Assembly (NCBI GenBank): GCA_963932465.1
Contig: OZ010788.1
Location: forward strand, 198,960,559-199,024,558
DNA length: 64,000 nt
Direction of reading: 5' to 3'
From: Maratus speciosus
Lineage: Eukaryota > Arthropoda > Arachnida > Araneae > Salticidae
In this document: positions 1 to 11,500 of the stretch, piece by piece
Position numbering within the stretch: position 1 is the first letter of the stretch
Layout: each line of letters begins with the position of its first letter
Program-made: the position numbers and the translations under genes
The notes under the pieces: generated by a model
The model's database searches: none
Told to the model about the DNA's origin: nothing
What the model saw: the letters and a program-made list of their open reading frames with translations, nothing else

Positions 1-749
1 TCACCTTGAATTGTTTATTATGTATAATCTAAACATTATGGTTATGGATGCATGTCAAAATTTGATGAAGCAAGATTTCATTAATGTTTGGTAAAGTTGT
101 CTGAATCCTGATTTGGTTGGTTTTGGTGACTGGGTGTTCGGAGTTTAGCCAATTACTTGAATTTCTATCTGGGTAGTTAGAGGGGTATTCACATGCAACA
201 TGTATTTTTTTTATTTTTTTTGGCGAGGACCTGATTCTTATTCTTTTGCTTACAAAAAAAATTTTTTTCAGAAAAAATTTTTTTTTGAGGGGACGGAGAT
301 GTAATGTGTTATGTTGATAATTTGAGTTTTCCTTAAATAATTAAATAAAAAAAAAGTAATGCTAATTTTTAAGATGTTTTATATAGATAATAGTTGGTTT
401 TTTTTACTTTAGAATAACTTCTTTTTTTGTCAGTCAATAGTTCAAATTACTCCATATTATACTTAATGGTTTATTGTAATGTCAAATAATATTTTGAGGA
501 AGTTTATTTTATGTTGGCTTGGCGCCCGCCAATGTAAAGACTTTTTCCTCAGTAATTATGAATATTTTATGTGTAAAATATAAGCTTATAATGTTTAAAA
601 ATGTAGAAAAAAAAATATTTAAAGTTACAACTAAATCGCAATTTAATATTGAAAATATGTGTTCAAATGACAAAATAATATTATTTTAGAAGTTTTTAGA
701 GTTATTCTATTTGTAAATAATTAAGCTTAATTTATTATTTCATTTTTAA

Positions 750-811
750 TCGCACGTGGTTCCGAATCGGCGATGTTTTGAGTATTCATCCGCGTACGAT
801 CGGACCACGTT
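750..811. repeat. Imperfect CG-rich palindrome
   Basis: The arm ACGTGGTTCCGAATCG (754-769) pairs with CGATCGGACCACGT (797-810), allowing two single-base bulges, around a spacer of about 27 bases. It stands out from its AT-rich surroundings and lies about 200 bases before the CpG-rich stretch at 900-1260. It could be a protein-binding palindrome, a hairpin RNA or the end of a foldback element; nothing identifies which. Confidence 0.55.
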
Positions 812-1027
812 TTACATGCAACTAAGACTCCTTTTAAAAATCGGAAAATACTGTGTAAAAATAGATATTATGTGTTATTTAAATGATGATTAATTCATTT
901 CAAAAAGACCTAAAAATAAATAATAGCGCATATCTCTGTGTTTTTCGGCGCGGAACGGAACTTTGTACCGTTGCGCTGGACGAAAGAGGTAAAGAAGCAA
1001 GAGGATAAAAGGAGAGATCTTCGCTAA

Positions 1028-1264
1028 AAACGGGGCTTTTTTCTCTTCGGAAGATCGGAGTTCGGAGGTGACAGGCTCGGCTGCAAGGTGGAAGGAGCGA
1101 CCGTGAGTCGGCTGGAAGGTTTAGAAGAGCGAGAGAGATCGCGGAGTCCGGAGCTAGGAAAACCAATTGGCTGCAATGATGCTGAAATTGAGTATCAAGA
1201 TTGTGGAGAGTCTTCAGAGAGAAGACTAAATGACACCGACGAATTGCCTGGAGATGTTGTTTAA
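1028..1264 (+). CDS. Unidentified CpG-rich open frame, possible terminal exon
   Basis: This frame is open from just after the stop at 1025 to TAA at 1262-1264, about 78 codons, and has no obvious ATG, so it would have to be an exon. The composition is far richer in G, C and CpG than the flanks. The deduced peptide is hydrophilic, rich in Glu, Arg and Ser, with an acidic tail ending DTDELPGDVV. A pyrimidine run (TTTTTTCTCTTC) lies at its 5' side, followed by candidate AG dinucleotides. AATAAA occurs at 1481-1486. I do not recognise the protein. The opposite strand is also open (900-1166), so part of this may simply reflect composition. It could be an alternative last exon, a promoter-like CpG patch or old repeat sequence. 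Confidence 0.25.
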   Translation, partial: KRGFFLFGRSEFGGDRLGCKVEGATVSRLEGLEERERSRSPELGKPIGCNDAEIEYQDCGESSERRLNDTDELPGDVV

Positions 1265-2160
1265 ATTATGAAAATACTGTAAACATTAATAGAGGTACCT
1301 CTTATTTATTTTATCCGAAGAAATTATAAATCATTTTCAATCATGAACAAATTTGCAATTTATCTTTGTTAGTTTTAAACTAAAAGATTAGATAAATAAT
1401 GATACTTGTTAATATTGTATGTGTAATTTTTTTAAAGATGAACTAGATTTTAACATTAATTGCTTATATCTTATTCCTTAAATAAACATTAATTTAAATC
1501 AGTAAAAATATCTCTGTATTAATTTTTCCTTCCCACAGCAGCATTTTTTCTTTTAGGTGGGTTTTTTTTATGTAATGAATAATCTATACGATCAGTTTTT
1601 TATTTTCTCTTGGTAGAATTTATCTACCACGTGTTTGTGTCTACCTAGAAATGTTTTAGGTACGATACAATTATCAACATAACACAGGCTTCATTATCTT
1701 TTTCCTCTTCTGAGGATGTCTTTTCAACCTTTTTTTTTGTTTATTTTTCTGTTGGTTCTCAATTTCTTTTTTCTTTTTATGAATCTCCTGTTTTCGTTTT
1801 ACATGCTGTTTGGCTTCTTTCTCCTTAATATCTGTTTCCAGCTAATTTATAGGACAAAGAATTCAAAATAAGTTTTTCCCTTCTTTTGCCAGCTCTTTTC
1901 AAAATCCTAAAGTCTTCCAAGGGAAGGGTAATAACATTTTAGGCGAAATTGGAAATGCAGATTGTTGGGTTACACAATCTGAGATGTCGATGAAAAAGGC
2001 TAGATATTGTAACTGCTGGATGTGTGATGTCAACAGTTTTAGATGTGGAAGAATAAGCTTCATTATCCTGTGATGTTTCAGAAATATTTATTGCTGCAGC
2101 TATTCCAGCCTATGGCTGTGTAGACCAAGGTGTGTTATCTCTGACTTTTATGTGTTTCTC

Positions 2161-2265
2161 TTGCAATCCTGGTCCGGACATTTTTTGCCCAGTTGGAAAT
2201 TTACATCTAATATGATTTATTTACCAATTGGAATAATTGTGTTAAAAATTAATCTAGTGTAATTT
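2161..2265 (+). repeat. 5'-truncated copy of the SINE-like repeat
   Basis: From AATCCTGGTCCGGA onward this stretch matches 2444-2545 closely, including CCAGTTGGAAATTTA, the TAATATGATTTATTTAC block and the AATTAATCTA tail. The tRNA-like head is missing, which is the usual 5' truncation of a retroposed copy. Confidence 0.6.
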
Positions 2266-2387
2266 CATATCCAGCGATTTCTGGAGTTCCATTACCTGAG
2301 ATTTATTCTGTTGAGCTGAACCAGGTTTCAGACCAGATGCTATAATCATTAAGGTTAGCTGGGTGAAAAAGTTCCACCAGATTCGTC

Positions 2388-2545
2388 CGGGATAGCTCAG
2401 ATGGCAGAGCACTGGCGGCTTCAGCCAGGAGATCCCTGGTTCGAATCCTGCTCCGGATATTTTTCGCCCAGTTGGAAATTTATATCTAATATGATTTATT
2501 TACAAATTGGAATAATTGTGTTAAAAATTAATCTAATGGCGACAT
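2388..2545 (+). repeat. tRNA-derived SINE
   Basis: The head at about 2388-2458 folds as a tRNA: D arm GCTC/GAGC, anticodon stem CTGGC/GCCAG, and T arm around GGTTCGAATCC. A-box-like TAGCTCAGATGG and B-box GGTTCGAATCC are both intact, so RNA polymerase III could initiate here. The anticodon loop lacks the universal U33 and the acceptor stem has mismatches. The tail (2460-2545) is shared with the truncated copy 280 bases upstream. It is therefore a SINE and not a working tRNA gene. Confidence 0.75.
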
Positions 2546-3092
2546 TACTCTCAGTGCTATAGTAAAAGATCAATAAAACTGTCAAAATACTAGCAGGAAA
2601 ACAAAGAATTTGAAATTGTACTCACGAATATTTAATATGCTGATAAACAGTTAATATATGCGTAAAGCGTAAAAACAAACAAAACAATTTTTAAGAGTAA
2701 TTCAAACAAAATCCTTCACATAAAAAATAACCGCACACAGTAGGGTTTCGTTCAGCTACAAATGCTGTAATGACATTCGACAAGCAATTCCTCGTGTTGA
2801 CTGATAGACAAAAATTCAAGTCAAGGAGGAATCTATGCTACCTGGTTTTACCCGCCTACCCGGTTTTGTACAACTCTCCCGTATATATATATGTAACAGA
2901 TTCCTTGAATTTTATATTTAGAGAAAATGAAAAGCTTTAGATGCATTTTGACTTAGAAACTTACACGCTCAGAATACGACATTTAACAACTAATATTCTG
3001 TAAAAAATGTGCGATGTAGAGACTGATCTCAGCTATCCAATGCAAAAAAATTATTTAAAAATGTCGAAATGCAAACAAGATTTTTAAAAAAT

Positions 3093-3111
3093 CCCCCCCC
3101 CCCCCCCCCCC
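3093..3111. repeat. Poly-C tract
   Basis: Nineteen C residues in a row, followed by CATAGGATTAGCACTAGC, a variant of a short motif that recurs across the window (see findings). Similar C or G tracts lie at about 12446, 38697 and 39156. Confidence 0.9.
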
Positions 3112-3960
3112 ATAGGATTAGCACTAGCTCGTGAGTGTCTTTGCCGGCAGGGACAGAAGCCTTAATTAAAAAAATGTTTTATCCATGATATATCTAAAAT
3201 TTGCATTTTGACATAAGTGGCTTCTGTCTAGTATGCTTATTTTTTCTATGTTTTATATATTTTAAAAAAAATAACTTAAGCCTCTTGTTTGTTTATTAAT
3301 CTTTTACTATCTGAATTTAGATGTGGGGATACATTCCCCCCCCCCCCCTATTTCAGCTTCTAATGCTATTGTTTAAAGATGTTGATCAATAAAATGAAGA
3401 GACAATTTTTTAATGTATATCATTTATTTTTTCAATTGGGTATATGAATATTTAATTACAGCAAGTGTATCTCTTATTAATATTTTTTATATCTCATATT
3501 CTTCTAATGTGAATTATTTTAAATAAAGCTATAGATTTTTAAAAGTATTGGATCTGTTTTCTATTTTATGTGAATTTTAAGTTTATGCGCTGGAAAAAAA
3601 AATAAAGCCTTAAAAAATAATTTCTCTATTTTCCTTTTTATGACTGAAATTCCATTTCTATCTAAAAAAAATTAAGCTGTCTATAATAACTGCTGATTTT
3701 CTTCAATTCCATATGAATGAAATAAAAATTTTAATTGATTTTTCAATTTGAAGTTCTCAGTTGGGAACATACGTTTATAAAATATTATTTTTGTACTTTT
3801 GTTTATTTTTCATGCTAGTTGTTCATTCATTTTCATTATTATTTATTTATTCTATCATTGTGTATTTCCAACCATTATACAAGTTTAAATGATAATTTCG
3901 CCAGTAAATGAAAAAAAAATGTTAATGTTGTATAAAATATCATTGTTTTTTCCATTTCAG

Positions 3961-4038
3961 ATTATAAATACTGGTGTCCGTATTCTATGTAGAAGTGAGA
4001 ACAAGGATGCAACCTGTACTTATAGGCTAACTCAAGAA
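3961..4038 (+). CDS. NSUN2: NSUN2 coding exon (26 codons)
   Basis: The acceptor is TTCCATTTCAG and the donor GAA|GTATGA. The frame starts at ATT and is in phase 0 at both ends. It encodes IINTGVRILCRSEN then the RLTQE block. Confidence 0.9.
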
Positions 4039-5534
4039 GTATGACAGCATCTTGTATATTGTCACAGAGTTCACACTAGGGGGGAGGGGAGGGAGAGTAG
4101 GGCAGTATTTTACCAGGGTGTCTACAGAAATTCTAAAAAAAAGTTCCATGATTTCCCTAACTATTTTTATCAGACTTCCCTGATTTCCATTATTAACAAT
4201 ACAAATACAGTATTTTTTCATGTATGCCGATTCCTCGTATAATACACTTATCCAGCTTGCTAATATCTCATTTGGGAGAAAAAACAAGAGAAAAACATAA
4301 AAATTGCCTAATATGCATTAAGTATTGGTTGACAGTTTTATAAATCTGAACTCAACTAACTTCATAGCGTCCAACTTCATATAGAAGCCAATGGATATAA
4401 GGTGACCAGAAAGTTTCCTCATTTTCTGAAAAATATTCAATTCTAAGACTTATCTAAATCTGACGGGATAACTAATTGGATTAAGCTGGCCACCTGATCA
4501 GGTTATGCTAATGTATCATTTAAATTTTTTTTAAATGTGTAAATTGCCTTCAACATAAGTGCTATGTACAGAAAATCAGGACATCTGATCACCTTAATTT
4601 ACGTTAAATATCAAAAACTCATACCAAGCGGATCTTTTAAAAAAGATTGGGAAAGATTAATCAGCATGTGAAAAAATATGGTATATAAAATAGACAAATC
4701 AGTCTCGTTAGCAAGGTGAAAATGCAAATATTTTCGCAACACAGACAAATTTCCCTGATTTTCCAGTATTTTTACAAAGTTCCCTGACATTTCCCTGGTT
4801 TTTCCAGAGTGATAAACCTCCCTGATTTTTCCAGAGTGATAAACTTCCCTGATTTTTCCCTGATTTCCAGATTCTGTAGACACCCTGTTTACCATCTTAA
4901 CCAAAGTTTTGGGTATTTGAAATTTATGTGAGAATTAAATTTTTTTCTCATACAGAAAGTCCCCCCTTCCCTTCTATTTTAATGTTTTTCAGTGTTTCTA
5001 TTCTAGCAGAAAAACTTTTTTAATTCAGGTTTTATTACTCCTACCTGCTTTTGAGTATTAATCTGGGAGGCAAATCTGTGATGACAAAATGACCATTGTT
5101 AAAAACATACGATTTTTATTTTAGTTTTAAATGGGATTTGTAGAAATAGTACAGAAATCATACTATCTTGTGTTTTAGTGTGAACTCTGTATCACTAATG
5201 TAAAATAAATAGCTCTGGATGTTAAATATAATAAATACCTGTTTAATTTTAGGGTATTTCTACAATTTTACCTTTTATGCATAAGAGGATGGTGGACATT
5301 GGTAAAGAAGATCTAATAGTTCTTTTAACAAATGAATATCCTCCTCATTCTTCATTTAGTACAGAATTTCAGAAAACACTTTTACCCGTCGGTAAGTTTA
5401 ACCTTATTAATTCATGAGAATTGTACCTTTTAAATCCAAGTAAAAATTTTGAAAATTTTATTAAGGCAAGTTTAAGCTTCTTTTCATAAAATTAAATTAT
5501 TAGACTGTATTGCTGTTTCTCTGAAATAAGCACT

Positions 5535-5579
<45 letters not shown>

Positions 5580-8497
5580 TATTTATAAAGTTTAAACACT
5601 TATAAATTGATATTCTTGATTACTTTTGTATATATATACCAATTTATTTTTTGCTTGTATTCAAATTTTAATACATAATTGAATAACAGTATATTTCTTT
5701 GCTTGATAATAATAAACTTAAGCACTTGATCATTACTAAAAAATATATCAAAAGTAAAGTTTAGAATTTGCATCTAAGGAAGTTTTAGCTTTCAGAAAGA
5801 GCAGGTTGAAATTTTTATTTATTTTTTTAAATCCACCAAGATGCCTTTTTTAAATTTTCAATTAAAAGTTCAACACCTCATAATCATCTTCAATAGTAAA
5901 TAAATGCCCACTGAAAGATTGAAGAGGAAGTTTTTTCCTGTTACCCCATCTTTAACTTATCTGATCGTTTTCACATGACTATCCGAAAGATGTCAGATTA
6001 CTCCCAAATTAGCTAATGTTAACTCTCACACATGCATAATTGATATATATATAAAGCAAATGTATTACTTATTTATACTTTACTAGGGGGCTCTGCCCCC
6101 TACGAGCTACGCTCGCCAACCCCCGTTCAGGCACACCAAAATCCTAAAAGCATGCTAATTTGACCGGCTTTTAAAATATTGAATTAAAATTAAAAACAGT
6201 AGCGATCTCTCTGTAAATGGGTTTCATTCGTTTTCCTTGGATTGGGGATTTGTAAGGCCAAATCTGCTGCTGTTAAGAGATACAATGGCTGTTTTCGTAT
6301 TTAATTTAAAAAATTAGTTAAACATTTGAAAATAAGCTAATGTAAAATTAATTAAGTAAACAGTGTCATTGTTTCCCGGTATTTTTTAACAGCACTATAC
6401 GATAGTTCTTTTAAATAATTCATTTTAAATGTATCGTTTCAAATCTGACATAATTTACACCAAAGTTTTATTTCTCTTATTAATATTCACGTGAAAATAC
6501 TTTTGTTGTTAGAAGGAAATATTATTTGCGCTGTCTTCGAATTCACGATAATAGTTGAAAAGATTATCTCAAAATATCTCGCGCAAATATATTTTTCAAT
6601 TTAAATTGTTTTGCTATATTTTTTGCCATTTTAAATATGACGTAATTTCCTCAAATTACAAGTTTTAACGCATAATAATGATTTTTTTTAAATTTTAAGA
6701 TTTTGTTTCTCTTATTTTAAGATTTTGTGTAAATATGGTTCGACACAGATGTCATTGGCGCAATTTTTTTCTGACGCCAACTTCATATACGCAACAGGTA
6801 CTTAACTGGTGCTAAAGTGTCGTTATTTTGCTTGATATGGTAACCCGAATGTTGTTTATGCTATTGATGTTTTCGCCAAATTGGCGTCGGAAAAAAATTG
6901 CGCCAATATGTATATGACATTTGTGCCTATGGTTCTTATGACGTAATTTTCCTGCTTTTAACATGTAATCATTTAATTCTAATTTTAAAGCTTTTTTTCT
7001 GTTTGTAATAGTCACGTGTACATAAATTTTTAATTTCAAGTAAACATTATTGTTTGCGCTGTTTATACAATTGGCAACAGTTTAAATTAATAACATTTTC
7101 TAAAATTTGTAAAAAATATCTCTTGAAATGCTGAAAATTTGAATTTAAAATTGAAATAAAACCTCAAAAAATGAGTCAAATAAGAAAAATAAATACAATC
7201 TGCACACCGGGAACTTATAACGTATAAAATGATCTAAAAATGATTAAATTCTCATGTATAGTTTTTGCTCCAATAAAACTTTTTTAGTGGAACGATTTTG
7301 TCCAACTTTAGCATTAAATATCTCTTAAAATAATTCTTCGATTTGAAAACTGTCTGCATCAGCGTGTTTATCAAACATTTCTCTATAATACCACCAATTT
7401 TCATGTTTTTGTATGCAACAGTTTTTTTAATATTAACGATGAAAGGCCATGCTTAAGCATTCAAATTGGATGCCGATCTACCCGGAATATCTACGCAGAT
7501 GTTCATTGGTCCATTTCCAAATCAAAACTTTTTTTTATATATAGAAGGATATAAAAATAGAAAGTTATATATATTTTTTTATTCTCTTAAATTTTCCATT
7601 TAATTAATTGAAAAGGTGAAAATATTGCAAAATTAATGTGATTTTTATTTCCAGAATCTGGGTGCCTTGTATTATGCTACATTGGAAACAAAGGGTACCA
7701 TATTTATTAAGTTTTTTAAATTATTAATTTCTAAAGATATATTAAAACATTTTTAAAATGATTTTATGTTATTAACAGGGAGGAAGATGAATTTGGGATA
7801 GAATTATGTGGTTGGAAAGGAAATCAGACAATCAGATGTTATGTGCCTAAAGTTGGAAGAGCACATTATTTAAGGATTGTAGGCTATGATGTTACAGAGT
7901 ATGGTAAGTATATTGAGACAGAAAATTTCCATTTAAAAAGTAGGTTTTTGGTATAATGTGGTATATTATGGCATCATAAATTGCATTAAAATTGACATTG
8001 ATTTCATGAATTAAGTTATTTCTTTTATTTTATATGTTACTGGCATTGAACTGGGACCCGAATCTGTCGAGAAAAATTCAGCTCAGGTCTGGCACTAGTC
8101 TAATTAGGCTGGCTCAGTTTTCCTTTTGTCTGGCTATGCAAAACTGATAAAATAACTTTCTAAAAGTAGAAATCTAGAAATGTCTTCACAATAAATAAAT
8201 AAAATAAACCTAACCCACTTATGAAGGAACACCATTGTCATAAAAACAAGCTTTTTGGTGACAAAAGGTTATTGTAAAAAATACCTCTAGAATCTCATTT
8301 TGGTCATCAGATATTTATATTGTCTTAAAGTTTTTAAAAATTTGTATAAAATTAAAATAATTAATATTTTTTTATTTATATATAATTTTTTTATTGATTT
8401 CCAAAGGTTTCCTCCATACAGAGATATAAAATATAACATTGGATGGTTTATAGATTGATAAAAAAAATTAAAGCTTCATTTTTAGCAGAAGCGCGAT

Positions 8498-8533
<36 letters not shown>

Positions 8534-11500
8534 CTGTGATAATTACAAATAAATTTTATTGAAAAGAGGATACAATTTGCTATATTGGGCTAAAAGATTG
8601 AATTTGGTGTGCTTTAATGAGTGAATAAAATCGCCAGCAAACTTGGAAAATCAATTAAATACATGACTTTTCCTGTTCAATAATATAAAACAACAAAAAA
8701 TTTGAAATCTGAGCCGTAACTACAGTCGTGAAAAAAAAAAAAAAAAAAGAAAAGTAAATACCCCTACTAAATCTGCAATAAATTTTAGTAAAAGAAAGTT
8801 CCTGGTACCAAACGATTGGAAATAAAGTCTACTTTTAAATGACGTTTTTAAAATTTGCTTAGGGGGCCATCTACAAATCAAAACCAGGCTAAACTTTGTT
8901 TTTTTAAATAGCAACACCCAATTTTGGCAATATATTTTAAATCTTTGGTTCAAACTGTGCCTAGATACAAAATTTCAAGTCATTTGGAGGATAAGTTTTT
9001 GAATTATAAACATTCAAAATTTAGAGCTTCTAATGTTAAATTAATTTTTATTAATTTCTCCTGAAATTATAATCCTAATGTGATATGTGATATTGTGTGG
9101 TTATGATACTAAAAAAACTACCCTTTTCTAAACCTAGGGGAAACTCTGGTAATATTATACTTTATATAGAAGTAGATTTTTTTTCTCCTCCATATAAACA
9201 GTAAAGAAAAGAATTATAGTTTCAAGAACAATTAATTATCAGCCTCTCATCATCATGTTATTTTTAGCAGAGAGTATTTAACTCAACAAGTGATTCTATC
9301 CAGAATATCGTTTGTCCTTGTAAACAGCACAGTAGCAAAGTTTTCAGTTGTACAAAATTTTTCATAATGCATCATCAAAAGAAATTTTTGTGCATATTAA
9401 TAAATCTTTCTTAAATTTTTAACTTTGAGAGAATTACATAATTGTCTGATTTATGTATACTGCATTTTATAATTTTTCATTGTGTAAAAGTTTCTTCTAT
9501 ATACAAAAATGTTCCCCTTCCACCTTTACATTATAACAAAGAACAAAACAAAAAAATAAAATAAAGTACAGTAGAACCCTGTTAATATGAGAAGCAAGGT
9601 CCGAGAAACAAGGTAATAGTCCTCTTATTAATCATTACTCACAATTAGTATTGCCAGGTGCCCCACATAAATTTGATTTGATAGCCTAAGAAGGACTGCT
9701 CAGACAAGGAAACCAAGTCCGTAGAGCATAATGTCCCTCCCAAATTCCTTTATTAAGGACTTAAAAAAAAAAAAAAAACATTGATTAGCAAGTCATTTTA
9801 CAAATACATCCCTTCAAAAACGCGACAAGGGGCTGGATAAAAAAAAGAAAAAAAAGTCTCCAGCCTGCCTGGGGAAATACAACACGGGGCGAGACGGGTA
9901 AAAAAAGTAAATGGAAAAAATGCACATCGTTTCCTCACTGCCAGAAAACAATTTCCTCCGCAACACTGGGCAGTCAGGTCAGAGCTCCAAATGCTCTGGA
10001 CACCAGTATTTTAAAGTAATTTTCTTCGCCTTATCTAATGTCAGAATTGTCTGTGATTAAAGATGATGGAATAAACTGTAAGAAATTAGTGGTGTCCAGA
10101 GCATTTGGAGCCCTGATTTCTGCGGGACACCTGGCAATACTGCTTACAATGCCCGTGAAGATAATAAATATCTTAAAATCATACACATAATTAAACTAAT
10201 TACTAATATTAGTTGTTTTAATTATTAATTCAGGGGTCTACAGAATCAGGGAATCATGGAAAAATCAGGGAGGTTTATCAATCTGGAAAAGTCAGGGAAC
10301 TTTGTAAAAATACTCGAAAATCAGGGAAATTTGTCTGTATTTCAAAATATTTGCATTTTTACCTTGGCAACAATACTGATTTGCCTATTTTATATACCAT
10401 ATTTTTTCACGTGTTATCTTTCCCAATATTTTTAAAAAGATGCACGTGGTATGAGTTTTAGGTATTTAACGCAGATTAAGGTGATCAAATGTCCTCATTT
10501 TCTGTAGATAGTGCTTATAATGAAGGCAATTTATCCATTAAAAAAAATTTTAAATGATACATTAGCATAACCTGACCAGGTGGCCAGTTTAATCCAATTA
10601 GCTGTCCCGTCAGATGTAGATAAGTCTTAGAATTGAATATTTTTCAGAGAGTGAGGAAATTTTCTAGTCACCCTATATCCATTGGCCACTATATGAAGTT
10701 GTTGGACTAAATTTTGAGTTAGGAATTATAAAACTGCAATCAATATTTAATGAATATTAGGCAAATTTTGTTTTCTCTTGTTTTTTTGCCCAAATGAGAT
10801 ATTAGCAAGCTGGTTAAGTGTGTTATAAGATGAATCAGAATACACTAAAAAATACTGTATATGTATTGTTAATAATGGAAATCAGGGAAGTGTGATAAAG
10901 ATAGTCAGGGAAATCATGGAAAAATCAGGGAACTTAAAAAAAAAAAAAATTCTGTAGACACTGATACTTATTTCAAAGAACATGAACGAAGTACAATAAT
11001 GCAATTGATCACTTTGCTTTTTCCCCCAAAATACTTTCCTAACATTGCAATAGTCAATGCAGTTTTTGAATTAGTGATTTCACATATCCTTTTCCTTTTC
11101 AATTTAACAGTGCAATTAAAGACATGAAAAGGCGGGTTAATATGGGCCAGAGTTCTAATTTAAGCAAATAAAGGTTTTTTTCCATGCTCCTGTTTTTCAT
11201 GGCTCACTTGTAAATCTTGCAAAGTGGGTATTTAAAACGTCCTTATTTCTCCCTTTGTTCTTTAATTCTTTTAAGAAGTTGCGACATTCCTTTCCATTTT
11301 CTTCAGGGAGGGGTTCTCCTTGAAGGTTGATATTCTGTCTTGTAAAACTGATAAATTACAGTAGAACCTCTTTTAACCTAAACTCTCGATTAACCAAAGT
11401 TCATTTTTAAAGTTTTTTTTTTTACTAACACATTCCTTGTGCGTAAAATCCATTTTGAAAGCTTTTTTTTTTAACCACCATATTCCTTGTGTGCAAGCGG

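Larger units (their letters stand above)
1..3960. other. Presumed NSUN2 intron / flanking DNA
   Basis: No exon of NSUN2 or another known gene was recognised here. The stretch ends at a T-rich acceptor (TTTTTCCATTTCAG) at 3960, so at least its right part is intron. It is AT-rich with low-complexity A and T runs. It holds an imperfect palindrome (750-811), a CpG-rich open frame (1028-1264), two copies of a SINE-like repeat (2161-2545) and a 19-base C tract (3093-3111). Confidence 0.5.
9569..11350 (+). mobile_element. Pogo/Tigger-like remnant, left end and interior
   Basis: TA followed by CAGTAGAACCCTGTTAATAT at 9569 is a pogo/Tigger-type terminus. A related interior phrase, GGGTTAATATGGGCC, recurs near 11134. 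Two other elements (9646-10142 and 10231-10963) interrupt it, and a second pogo-type element begins at 11359. The right end was not found, so the extent is a guess. Confidence 0.4.

Noticed and set aside
900..1166. 88-codon - strand protein
   Set aside because: The opposite strand frame (1028-1264) overlaps it; both are favoured by the stop-poor CpG-rich composition. The + frame is kept only as a low-confidence entry.
2388..2460. tRNA gene
   Set aside because: The cloverleaf is good, but the anticodon loop (GGCTTCA) has no U33, the acceptor stem is imperfect and the sequence continues into a tail shared with a nearby truncated copy. It is a SINE head.
4611..4904. 97-codon - strand frame with repeated SGKIREVYH-like phrases
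   Set aside because: It lies at the right end of a TIR element and reflects its repeated TCAGGGAA modules.
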